Shown here: one piece after another, positions 26,332 to 34,104 of the stretch | Layout of the letters: each line of letters starts with the position of its first letter | How positions within the stretch are numbered: the first letter of the stretch is position 1 | Assembly (NCBI GenBank): GCA_028867755.1 | Contig: JAGWFT010000001.1 | Location: forward strand, 1,032,727 to 1,096,726 | Source of the DNA: Nitrososphaerota archaeon | Lineage (GTDB): Archaea; Thermoproteota; Nitrososphaeria; Nitrososphaerales; Nitrosopumilaceae | Direction of reading: 5' to 3' | DNA: 64,000 nucleotides | Notes under the pieces: model-generated | Databases searched by the model: none | Seen by the model: only the letters and a program-made list of their open reading frames with translations | Told to the model about the DNA's origin: nothing | Program-made: the position numbers and the translations under genes

Positions 26332-26368
26332 AACGAACGTAATGCCATCTGTCTTTATAAAGTTCGAC

Positions 26369-26740
26369 CTAGTTTTTCTTTTCTTTGTTTTTTGCAGTCT
26401 TTAGAGCAACATTTTCCTGTCGTAGTCGTTCATTTTCTTCTTGTAACATATCCACTGCTTGTGTTTTAGAATGAATTGGATGTCCTGGCGCGAATTGATT
26501 TGGAGCCATATTGAATAAACCTGATGCATAGCGCTGGAAAGTTGCATGATATCCATCTAGCCTTCCCATCATTGCATCTTTGTCACGCACAATAGTGTCT
26601 TTAATTTTGCCAGCATTTGAAATTCCAAGTGGTGGATTTACACGTGGTGGGAGTCTTGGGAATGCAAAAGGCGAACTAAGCATATCAAACGGTTGATTGT
26701 ACAAATCTAATACCCTTTTAGCATGAATATAATCCCACAT
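26369..26740 (-). CDS. Hypothetical protein with C-terminal coiled coil (123 aa)
   Basis: Not recognised. The first part is Pro/Phe-rich (SSPFAFPRLPPRVNPPLG). A central region, IVRDKDAMMGRLDGYHATFQ, looks helical, and residues about 98-117 (LQEENERLRQENVALKTAK) form a short leucine-type coiled coil ending in a Lys-rich tail. It is probably an oligomerising protein. ATG start. Confidence 0.65.
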   Translation of the reverse strand: MWDYIHAKRVLDLYNQPFDMLSSPFAFPRLPPRVNPPLGISNAGKIKDTIVRDKDAMMGRLDGYHATFQRYASGLFNMAPNQFAPGHPIHSKTQAVDMLQEENERLRQENVALKTAKNKEKKN

Positions 26741-26883
26741 AACAGCAAGTCTAGTTGGCCCTTATTTCATGTTTACGCACAAACTCATTCATTAGATAAC
26801 CTATCATGTCAAGTGCTGGTCATTTTTTATCAAATTCCGTTGATCGCAGATCCTTATAGAATGGCCAGATCGAGATCAAACAA

Positions 26884-27033
26884 ATGTCAAAAACAATATC
26901 CATGAACTGTATAAAATGTAAAAAAAATATTATTTCAACAGATTTATACAAAATTGTAATGTATATTGTTGATCAAAAGTTTACCGATCATCATTATGAA
27001 CATGTTGAATGCCCAGACAAATTCATCATCTAA
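26884..27033 (+). CDS. Possible small Cys/His protein (49 aa)
   Basis: An ATG-started frame encodes SMNCIKCKKN (CxxC at residues 9-12) and later HHYEHVECPDKF, providing two more possible zinc ligands. Its stop overlaps the stop of the convergent cyclase gene within CTAA, the same arrangement seen at three other convergent pairs in this window, which supports it. No TATA box was identified with confidence. Function unknown. Confidence 0.45.
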   Translation: MSKTISMNCIKCKKNIISTDLYKIVMYIVDQKFTDHHYEHVECPDKFII

Positions 27034-27821
27034 ACATGTAATGCATAAACATCATAGATTTTTCCAGTTTCTTTATCGTGATACGTCCATTGGTTTCCGT
27101 GCCATTCTACTTTTTTGAACAGATCTCTTAGAGATGGATGAAGTTTTTCATAAACATCTTCACCAATTAAGATCTGATTTGGCCTTGCTAACGCAGTAAT
27201 CTTTGCAGCTATGCTTACTGCTGGGCCCAAAATATCTACATGCGATCTAAGTTTATCAGATCCATATCTTACTATTGCATTTTCGCCAAAATCCATTCCT
27301 ATTTTTACACGTAGGTCTGGATAGTCGTATTCGCTTAGAATTGGATTGATCCCTCGCTCTATAACATCGATCATGGCTTTTGCACAGTTTACTGCACTAT
27401 CTGAAACAACAAGTGGGTTTTCTTCTGCAACAAAATAACCTATGACTGCATCACCTACATACTTGAGTACATAGCCTCCATAATTTCTAATCACGTATCT
27501 CATTTCCTGAGAAAATGAACTGATAATTATGCCCAATTTCTCTGCCGGTAGGATTAAAGACATTTCTGTCGAACCGACAAGATCTACAAACACTACAATC
27601 ATGTGCTGTCTTTGTGAAACATGTTCACGTAGGAACTGGTCAGACTCATCTTCCGAATACCCGTATTCGTACCCTTTTTTGAGAGACCCCCAAACCCTCT
27701 TTTGAGTTTCTTTAATGAGCGATTCAGTATCAAGACAGCCTGTCTTTCCACCGCTTAGCATCATATCCACTATATTACTAGTGTTCTTCTCTTCTGGCTT
27801 GGACTCTGATTCGTTACTCAT
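27030..27821 (-). CDS. Class III adenylate/guanylate cyclase-domain protein
   Basis: In this 263-residue protein the catalytic domain begins near residue 73: VVFVDLVGSTEMS supplies the first metal Asp, then NYGGYVLKYVGDAVIGYF the second, and GMDFGENAIVRYG follows. ILGPAVSIAAKITALARPNQILI is the usual late helix. The N-terminal 70 residues are helical with no membrane span. Whether it makes cAMP, cGMP or neither is not settled by sequence. A 43-residue zinc ribbon gene sits 5 bp upstream on the same strand. Confidence 0.88.
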   Translation of the reverse strand: MSNESESKPEEKNTSNIVDMMLSGGKTGCLDTESLIKETQKRVWGSLKKGYEYGYSEDESDQFLREHVSQRQHMIVVFVDLVGSTEMSLILPAEKLGIIISSFSQEMRYVIRNYGGYVLKYVGDAVIGYFVAEENPLVVSDSAVNCAKAMIDVIERGINPILSEYDYPDLRVKIGMDFGENAIVRYGSDKLRSHVDILGPAVSIAAKITALARPNQILIGEDVYEKLHPSLRDLFKKVEWHGNQWTYHDKETGKIYDVYALHV

Positions 27822-27826
27822 TTATC

Positions 27827-27958
27827 TCACTCTAATGGAAAATTTACTCCGCACACTGGACATTGACCTCTTTCTCCTTTGTATTTTATATCAAAGTATT
27901 GCACAATTTCTGCGTTGCAATTCCAGCATATTATCTTCCTAAATGAGGATTTTGCCAT
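27827..27958 (-). CDS. Small zinc-ribbon protein (43 aa), upstream of cyclase
   Basis: An ATG frame ends 5 bp before the cyclase ATG, so the pair should share a transcript. The whole protein is a zinc ribbon: IICWNCNAE (Cys11/14) and GQCPVCGVNF (Cys33/36) separated by 18 residues with an aromatic strand. It may serve the cyclase as a partner, or bind RNA. That link is inferred from adjacency only. Confidence 0.72.
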   Translation of the reverse strand: MAKSSFRKIICWNCNAEIVQYFDIKYKGERGQCPVCGVNFPLE

Positions 27959-28033
27959 CTCGTATAATGAAAATTGCTCATATTGATATTTAAACTACCT
28001 ATCAGTTTTATTTAAGAGGGATAAGAAAAAACA

Positions 28034-28870
28034 GTGCAAATTCCATCGAACTCGGCGGATTCTTTTGTAAAATCAATGTCAGAAAAGAGTGAACAGATAC
28101 GCTTGTTGTTCCTTGAACATATCAAGAATCTTACCGTCAAGGCACAAGTAAAAGTAATGCTAGGAGATGGCACTGTTTCAGATCAAGAGTCATTTGACCC
28201 AGCGGCAGTAAGACAATTTTATGATTCCATTTTAAGAAAATTGCCAGATTGGACAACTGATGGTGTATCAGTCACAACAGATCGAGACCTAAGACGCAGT
28301 TTTATCAAGATTGAAGCAAGAGATGGAAATTACATCTTGTCGGCACATATGTCACTTCAGTATCATGCCTTACTTTTCTATAAACTTGACCATGCTGTAC
28401 TTGACATACAAAAAGAACTATCAGAAATAAGCGACAAAGTAAAGGAACTTCTGGAGAACATGGCACCACAAAGCGATAGAGCAATAGAAGAAAAATTAAA
28501 ACAAAAAGGATATGAGGGCATGGATCAGCAAAAACTCTTCGAAGTTTTATTCGAACATGACGACTTGACACAGGAACTAACAGAATCGCTGAAGTCAAGC
28601 CAAAAACAAATTAATGATCTAAAAGAAAGACAGAGTTTTCTTTTCAAAGAACTAGATAATATGTTAATTGAAGTATATCATACAACTCCAGTAATGATCG
28701 ATGAGATGAAAATGATTGCTGCAGAAGAAGGTTGTCTGTGTGTTTTCAATTTAGAACATATGAAAAGTAACTCAAGAGAGGGAAATCTTGATCCTGCAAG
28801 AATACAACCAAAGATAAAAGATAATTTGCTCAAACATATGGACGATATAGAAAAAGTGTTAAAAATTTAA
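28034..28870 (+). CDS. Hypothetical coiled-coil protein (278 aa)
   Basis: This GTG-start protein has no recognised family. Residues 60-115 form a mixed alpha/beta region with SVTTDRDLRRSFIKIEARDG. From about 120 to 230 the sequence is helical with heptad-like runs (IQKELSEISDKVKELLENM; SSQKQINDLKERQSFLFKEL), suggesting a long coiled coil. There is no signal peptide or membrane span. It probably oligomerises. It is divergent from the cyclase unit. Confidence 0.7.
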   Translation: MQIPSNSADSFVKSMSEKSEQIRLLFLEHIKNLTVKAQVKVMLGDGTVSDQESFDPAAVRQFYDSILRKLPDWTTDGVSVTTDRDLRRSFIKIEARDGNYILSAHMSLQYHALLFYKLDHAVLDIQKELSEISDKVKELLENMAPQSDRAIEEKLKQKGYEGMDQQKLFEVLFEHDDLTQELTESLKSSQKQINDLKERQSFLFKELDNMLIEVYHTTPVMIDEMKMIAAEEGCLCVFNLEHMKSNSREGNLDPARIQPKIKDNLLKHMDDIEKVLKI

Positions 28871-28912
28871 AAATTGTTTATATCTTGGTCTTTTTTATCT
28901 ATTGATACTTTA

Positions 28913-28984
28913 GTCAAGGGGCCCATGGAACTGGGACGAGGTGTCTCATAGATATGGGGAGTTGACACCAAGTGACCCCTTGAC
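28913..28984 (+). ncRNA. Candidate structured RNA or leader element
   Basis: The segment is bounded by a perfect 9-bp inverted repeat, GTCAAGGGG (28913-28921) with CCCCTTGAC (28976-28984). Inside are a CCCA/TGGG hairpin and a GGTGTC/GACACC stem, giving a possible three-way junction. The interior is more GC-rich than the flanks. A TATA-like TTTATATC lies about 30 nt upstream. It sits 175 nt before the threonine dehydratase start. The strand is assumed from the upstream box. No known RNA class is recognised. Confidence 0.45.
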
Positions 28985-29158
28985 TTCTTAGATCTGAGAT
29001 CTCAACCAAATGATATTTAGCCTTTTCCAGATCCTTGAAAATTTTAGAAAAAAAGAAACATGCAATGTAATTTTTGCATTAATTGTACCCAAAAAGCAAA
29101 AATGCTCAATATTTTTTGGCCTTGAATTATTTAAGAAACCAAATATACGGTAATCAGA

Positions 29159-30379
29159 GTGAGGATGTTGTTGAATCTAACCTATGATGATATTGTAAAA
29201 TCCCAAAAAATCCAGGGGAGAGTAATACGTAGGACCCCCCTGGAATTATCACGTACTTTTAGCCAGATGACAGGTTCCCAAGTTTACCTAAAATCAGAAT
29301 GTTTGCAAAAAACTGGCTCATTTAAGGTTCGTGGGGCATATGCAAAGATTGCTACTTTGACTGCAGAAGAGAAAAGGAAAGGAGTGATTGCAGCATCGGC
29401 CGGAAACCATGCTCAAGGTGTTGCATTTGCGTCAGCATTAGAAAAAATTCCATGCACGATTGTAATGCCTGTCACTGCATCGCCTGCAAAGGTGTCAGCA
29501 ACTAGATCATATGGTGCAAATGTTGTACTATATGGCACCATTTATGACGAATCATGGTCTAAGGCGCAAGAACTATCAAAAAGAACTGGAGCCACAATAA
29601 TACATGCATTTGATGATGAAACTGTTATCGCAGCACAAGGAGTAATAGGCCTTGAGATAATGCATGATCTTCCAAACGTTGACGAGATCTATGTTCCAAT
29701 AGGAGGCGGCGGTCTTGCAGCTGGAATTTTGAGAGCAGTCAAGTCAAAAAAGCCACATGTCAAAGTCATTGGAGTCCAGTCATCTGCATTTCCAGCGATG
29801 AAGAAATCCTTTGACTCGGGCAAACTTGAAGCAGTGCGAGGACAGAGAACAATCGCAGATGGCATCTCAGTAAAAAAGCCTGGCGAGTCCACATTTAAGA
29901 TAATCAATGAGATGATTGACGATGTAGTTCTAGTGGATGATTCTCAGATTGTCAAGGCCATGTTTCTTTTAATGGAGAGGGCTAAAATGGTAGTAGAGCC
30001 AGCAGGAGCAGTGAGCCTTGCATATCTTCTTGACAAAAAGCCTACCAAAGGAAAGAGAGTGGTCCCAATACTCTCTGGAGGTAATGTTGACATGTACTTG
30101 CTTGGTCAAATAGTTGCCAAAGGTCTAACCGAGATGAGAAGGATGGTCAAGATCTTCATTGTGCTTACTGACAAGCCAGGAGCCCTAAAAGAAGTGGTGG
30201 ATGTGATATCATCCCTAAGCGTGAACATAGTTGAAGTTGTTCATGACAGATTGAGCTCAAACATTCCAGCTGGTACAGCCGGGGTAACTTTGAGTCTAGA
30301 AACTGAGAATCCCAAGCATGCAGAACGCCTCATAGCAAATCTAAGGCAAAGAAACATCATATTCAAGATAGTCACCTGA
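29159..30379 (+). CDS. ilvA: Threonine ammonia-lyase (threonine dehydratase) with ACT domain
   Basis: The 406-residue PLP enzyme converts threonine to 2-oxobutyrate for isoleucine synthesis. The PLP lysine lies in KTGSFKVRGAY (about residues 51-61), the phosphate-binding loop is PIGGGGLAAG, and the C-terminal ACT-type domain starts near 330 (VKIFIVLTDKPGALKEVVDV). The ACT domain predicts feedback control. GTG at 29159 and ATG two codons later are both possible starts. A TTTAAG box lies about 26 nt upstream. Confidence 0.95.
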   Translation: MRMLLNLTYDDIVKSQKIQGRVIRRTPLELSRTFSQMTGSQVYLKSECLQKTGSFKVRGAYAKIATLTAEEKRKGVIAASAGNHAQGVAFASALEKIPCTIVMPVTASPAKVSATRSYGANVVLYGTIYDESWSKAQELSKRTGATIIHAFDDETVIAAQGVIGLEIMHDLPNVDEIYVPIGGGGLAAGILRAVKSKKPHVKVIGVQSSAFPAMKKSFDSGKLEAVRGQRTIADGISVKKPGESTFKIINEMIDDVVLVDDSQIVKAMFLLMERAKMVVEPAGAVSLAYLLDKKPTKGKRVVPILSGGNVDMYLLGQIVAKGLTEMRRMVKIFIVLTDKPGALKEVVDVISSLSVNIVEVVHDRLSSNIPAGTAGVTLSLETENPKHAERLIANLRQRNIIFKIVT

Positions 30380-30393
30380 GAGAGTGTCTAGTG

Positions 30394-31647
30394 TTAACCA
30401 CTTTGCCCAGAAACTAGCATGTAAGAATCAAGTGTAATTATCAACATAGTGAAAAACACTGCTACAATTGATGTTATTTTCCTATTTACAAACTGCCCCA
30501 TAATTTTCTTGTTTGTTGTAAATATTACTAATGGGATAATCGCTAATGGTATCAATAGACTGAGTATCACTTGACTGTATACTAGTATCTGTAATGGATC
30601 AAATCCCAAAAATATTGCAACAGTTGTTGGTATGACATTTATGAATCTCGTGACCAATCTCCTAATCCAGACATTGACCTTTCTACCAAGAAACCCTTCC
30701 ATTACCACCTGTCCTGCCAATGTACCTGCCACAGATGAAGCCAGTCCAGAGGACAGTAGTGTGATCAGAAAAATCATGCCAGCTGCAATCCCAAATACTG
30801 GGATGAGGGTCTTGTAAGCGTCTGAAATTGATTCTATCTGAGAGTGTGCTGGGTTGAATGCAACTGCTGACATTATCAAAATTGCCGCATTTATGATACC
30901 AGCTATTGTTAGAACTATGACAGTCTCAGCGAGATGAAATTTTCTCATCTTGTTTTTTGCTTCAATAGTTTTTCCTTGCGCTCTCTCCTTAGTTAGGGAA
31001 GAATGTAGAAATACAACATGCGGCATTACAGTTGCACCAATTATCCCTACTGATACAAACAATGCATGAGCATTTTCAAATCCAGGTACAAGAGAGTGCA
31101 AGACTATTTGTGTAGGATCTGGTCTTGCAGTAAGTATCTCGTACAAATAACCAAAACTTATGATTGAGACAAAAAGTAAAAAGAGTTGTTCAAGAAGACG
31201 AAACCTCCTAGAGGTCAATCCAATGATAACTATTACATCTACTGCACCAAATATTGCAGCATACATTAGAGGTACATTAAACAAGAGATTTAGAGCGATA
31301 ACAGTTCCAAGATACTCTGCAAGATCAGTAGCTGCAACTACAATCTCAGTACTCAGCCAATATGGAATAATGAAAATTCTTCTGCCAAGTTTTTCGCGTA
31401 GTATCTCTGCCAGTGATTTCCCAGTGGCAATGCCCAATTTCCCTGAGAGATATTGAATCAACATGGCCATAGCACTTGATAGCCAGACTATCCAGAGTAG
31501 AGAGTACCCAAAAGATGCACCACCTTGGATATCAGTGCCATAGTTTCCAGGATCCATATATCCAATACTTACAATTAGAGCAGGACCAGAGTATGCGATG
31601 AATCTAGATATTGCATTCCTAGTTTCCACTAGTCGATTGGATATCAT
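30394..31647 (-). CDS. Nramp-family Mn2+/Fe2+ transporter
   Basis: This 417-residue protein has about eleven membrane spans. The first span contains SIGYMDPGNYGTDIQGG, with the DPGN metal motif, and a later span contains VMPHVVFLHSS, the MPH motif of TM6. Both are the metal-coordinating helices of proton-coupled Nramp transporters. A TTTTATAT box 27 nt before the ATG is preceded by DtxR-like repeats (31680-31713), pointing to metal-dependent control. Confidence 0.93.
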   Translation of the reverse strand: MISNRLVETRNAISRFIAYSGPALIVSIGYMDPGNYGTDIQGGASFGYSLLWIVWLSSAMAMLIQYLSGKLGIATGKSLAEILREKLGRRIFIIPYWLSTEIVVAATDLAEYLGTVIALNLLFNVPLMYAAIFGAVDVIVIIGLTSRRFRLLEQLFLLFVSIISFGYLYEILTARPDPTQIVLHSLVPGFENAHALFVSVGIIGATVMPHVVFLHSSLTKERAQGKTIEAKNKMRKFHLAETVIVLTIAGIINAAILIMSAVAFNPAHSQIESISDAYKTLIPVFGIAAGMIFLITLLSSGLASSVAGTLAGQVVMEGFLGRKVNVWIRRLVTRFINVIPTTVAIFLGFDPLQILVYSQVILSLLIPLAIIPLVIFTTNKKIMGQFVNRKITSIVAVFFTMLIITLDSYMLVSGQSG

Positions 31648-31679
31648 GTGTTGTATGAACAGAATTTCTAATATAAAAC

Positions 31680-31713
31680 TTAGCTTAATCTACATAATTT
31701 AGCTTAGCCTAAA
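31680..31713 (-). promoter_or_regulatory. DtxR-like operator repeats upstream of Nramp
   Basis: On the minus strand the core reads TTTAGGCTAAGCTAAA (31698-31713), an inverted repeat TTTAG-N6-CTAAA. A second copy of the half-site TTAGCTTA lies at 31680-31687, next to the TATA box (31671-31678). The core matches the ZIP-gene operator at 48807 in both arm and spacer. DtxR/IdeR sites have a similar TTAGG...CTAA form. The regulator is not in this window. Confidence 0.6.
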
Positions 31714-31763
31714 TTTGAATGGTAGAAGGGATGTTATTATAGAGAAAATCAAAACGTACCTAG

Positions 31764-32195
31764 TTGACAAGATCAAAACATCAATGGAAAGGTAATTTAC
31801 GTCTTAATTGGACGGATATCGAAACCTGTGTAAAGATTCTTTCAAACAAGATAAGAGACACAGGTTTTGAATTTGAAAAGATTGCCACAGTATCAAGAGG
31901 GGGATTGATTCCTGCCAGATTGATAGCCGACCAATTTGATGTAAAGACAATACTTGTTGACAGGCATAAGATTCCAGCAAAAACACTATTTGTAGATGAT
32001 ATCTATGATTCTGGCAAAACTTTCAGGAAAATCATTTCGCAAGTAAAATCACCTGAAAGTTTTGTGTATGCTACACTAATGGCACGAAACAGGACAAAAT
32101 ATCCAAAACATCTAGTCTATGCAAAAAAAACCAAAGGCATGGAATATGTGGTATTTCCTTGGGACATGATAGAACATGACCTAAAAAATAATTAA
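31764..32195 (+). CDS. Phosphoribosyltransferase-domain protein
   Basis: The 143-residue TTG-start protein is a type I PRTase fold. The PRPP loop is TLFVDDIYDSGKTF (about residues 73-86), and the N-terminal ATVSRGGLIPARLIAD is the pyrophosphate-binding loop. It resembles archaeal xanthine/hypoxanthine-type PRTases, but the base is not predictable. A TTATTATAG box 26 nt upstream supports the leaderless TTG start. It is divergent from Nramp. Confidence 0.85.
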   Translation: MTRSKHQWKGNLRLNWTDIETCVKILSNKIRDTGFEFEKIATVSRGGLIPARLIADQFDVKTILVDRHKIPAKTLFVDDIYDSGKTFRKIISQVKSPESFVYATLMARNRTKYPKHLVYAKKTKGMEYVVFPWDMIEHDLKNN

Positions 32196-32220
32196 TATCG
32201 GCAATAATCATTTAACCAAG

Positions 32221-32673
32221 ATGGCATTTGATGATATTGACACTCTAAGTCTTACATTTGATAAACTACAATACATTTTTAGAGGATATGATGCAATTCT
32301 GAATTCTTTTCTTGAGACAAATGCAGCTTATAGACAAGGAACTGTTTCAGATCGAGAGTTTTTTGACAAAATACAGGAAAGCATAATGCGCTTTTCTGCA
32401 TTAGAGTTTTTATCAATAAAATCTATTTTTGAAATTAAGAAAACACTAAACCGAGGAGTTGTGGCTAAAAATATTACTACGATTGGAGACCAATCTGCTA
32501 CAAGTGCTCGCACCACAAGCCACTCGGTTGCTTCGTTTGTTGTTGCAGGAACTTTACCTAGATCAGACACACAGACAACTATTCCTCAAACCAAGAACAA
32601 GAACTGCATGCAATGCGGAAGTTTGATCAGACAGAATTCAAAGTTTTGTACTAACTGCGGCAATAAGGCTTGA
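32221..32673 (+). CDS. Hypothetical protein with C-terminal zinc ribbon (150 aa)
   Basis: Residues 1-85 are helical. The middle (about 88-122) is Ser/Thr-rich and probably a flexible linker. The end, NCMQCGSLIRQNSKFCTNCGNK, is a standard zinc-ribbon (two CxxC pairs) of the kind that docks proteins to partners or membranes. It starts 25 bp after the PRTase stop and is likely in the same unit. Role unknown. Confidence 0.7.
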   Translation: MAFDDIDTLSLTFDKLQYIFRGYDAILNSFLETNAAYRQGTVSDREFFDKIQESIMRFSALEFLSIKSIFEIKKTLNRGVVAKNITTIGDQSATSARTTSHSVASFVVAGTLPRSDTQTTIPQTKNKNCMQCGSLIRQNSKFCTNCGNKA

Positions 32674-32720
32674 ATTTGTAATGCTCAATAACTGTGCGGT
32701 AAACTGTATTTTGTATATAA

Positions 32721-32922
32721 CTAGGCGCCAGTTTTCATTTGTTTTGATCTGCGCTTTGCTATTGCACCACTTATTATGGAAACAACTAGAAGTGCAAAAG
32801 CTATTTCAGTATAATATTGATAATTTACACTTTTGATATCCATGAATGATACAATGATGAAAACAAATCCAATGGCTGCCAGTACAAAACTTAGAACACC
32901 GAGGCTATTTTTTGACGTGCAT
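32721..32922 (-). pseudogene. Two-helix membrane protein gene with frameshift in an A6 run
   Basis: From ATG at 32922 the frame reads MHVKK then stops at TAG. Removing one base from the A6 run (plus-strand T6, 32908-32913) restores a 66-residue protein: MHVKNSLGVLSFVLAAIGFV, a second membrane helix, EIAFALLVVSIISGAIA, and a basic tail. Apart from this, the frame is intact to TAG at 32721. It may be a sequencing error, a recent pseudogene or a slippage-controlled gene. Confidence 0.55.
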
Positions 32923-33021
32923 TATGTGTAAATTGAGATATATTTCAACACTGCCATACGATTATTTTTGATGGATCTTTATTATAACAATTAATATCAA
33001 CTTCGTACGTAGTGAAAAAAA

Positions 33022-33804
33022 ATGAAAGATAAAGACGCTCGGTCAGGGGCTCAAGTAATGCTAAACAAGGTTCCCGAAATCACGTTGTTTTTTTGGGCAA
33101 TAAAGATCCTATGCACCACGGTTGGTGAAACGGGTGCAGATTTTTTGAATACAAAGTTGAATCTTGGACTAGACGGAGTAACGTTAATCATTGGAACAAT
33201 GCTTGCTGTAGCACTAATCTTTCAATTCAAATTCAAAAAATATGTGCCTGGAATTTACTGGCTTGCAGTTGTTCTAATAAGCATAGTGGGAACCCTCATC
33301 ACAGATAATTTGACTGATAACCTTGGGATATCTTTGATGATCTCTACCATAATCTTCACCGTCTTGCTTTCAATAGTCTTTGCTGTTTGGTATAAGAAAG
33401 AAAAAACATTGTCAATACATACAATCATCACTACAAGAAGAGAGGCGTTTTATTGGCTAGCCATTCTGTTTACATTTGCACTTGGAACCGCTGCAGGGGA
33501 TCTATTAGCTGAGACCATAAACCTTGGCTACCTGCTCTCTGCAATCATTTTTGGTGTTCTAATTGCATCTGTTGCGATAAGTCATTTTGTTTTCAAGGTA
33601 AATGCTATTTTGGCATTTTGGATAGTATACATTCTAACTCGTCCTCTTGGGGCCTCTATAGGTGACTATCTCTCGCAAGATTTGAGTAACGGTGGCCTGG
33701 GATTGGGAACTGTAATAACAAGCATGATTTTCCTTGTTACGATCTTAGCTACAGTCATCTATCTAACGGTAACAAAAAAAGATGTCATTAGGAAACAGAC
33801 TTGA
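33022..33804 (+). CDS. COG4705-like integral membrane protein
   Basis: The 260-residue protein opens with NKVPEITLFFWAIKILCTTVGETGADFLN, the hallmark of this family, and contains a second related half (REAFYWLAILFTFALGTAAGDLLAE). About eight spans form two inverted-like repeats, each with a conserved acidic GxTxGD/GETGAD motif. The function is not established. A role in ion or metal transport has been considered for the family but is not shown here. Confidence 0.78.
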   Translation: MKDKDARSGAQVMLNKVPEITLFFWAIKILCTTVGETGADFLNTKLNLGLDGVTLIIGTMLAVALIFQFKFKKYVPGIYWLAVVLISIVGTLITDNLTDNLGISLMISTIIFTVLLSIVFAVWYKKEKTLSIHTIITTRREAFYWLAILFTFALGTAAGDLLAETINLGYLLSAIIFGVLIASVAISHFVFKVNAILAFWIVYILTRPLGASIGDYLSQDLSNGGLGLGTVITSMIFLVTILATVIYLTVTKKDVIRKQT

Positions 33805-33906
33805 ATCATGTAGGCCATAAAGTTAAGTCTCTTCTTTAATTTACTATTCAAGATACGGAAAATGTATTTTAAAAAATGACAGTATATTGTCCTAGATTAA
33901 AAGGGA

Positions 33907-33979
33907 TGGATCGGAAGGGATTTGAACCCCTGACCACTGCAGTGTGAGTGCGGTATCCTACCAGCTAGACCACCGATCC
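33907..33979 (-). tRNA. tRNA-Val (CAC)
   Basis: The minus strand folds with acceptor GGATCGG/CCGATCC, D arm GTCT/GGAT, anticodon loop CTCACAC (anticodon CAC at 33946-33944), and T arm AGGGG/CCCTT with loop TTCAAAT. The CCA end is not encoded. No intron is seen. The anticodon stem CCGCA/TGCAG has a C-A mismatch at its second pair, which is unusual. Confidence 0.93.
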
Positions 33980-34104
33980 AAGCCTTCTGGAAAGCATGTA
34001 CCTATTTTGTCTTTGCACAAAACCATTACCTAATCAAGAAAAAGTTTTTCCATTCTCATGAACTTGCTTATATGGCATAAGGTTTAATTCAACAACAAGA
34101 TCAA

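Noticed and set aside
28978-29005. AGATCT repeats after the candidate RNA as a terminator
   Set aside because: The repeats are short and palindromic with no following T run.
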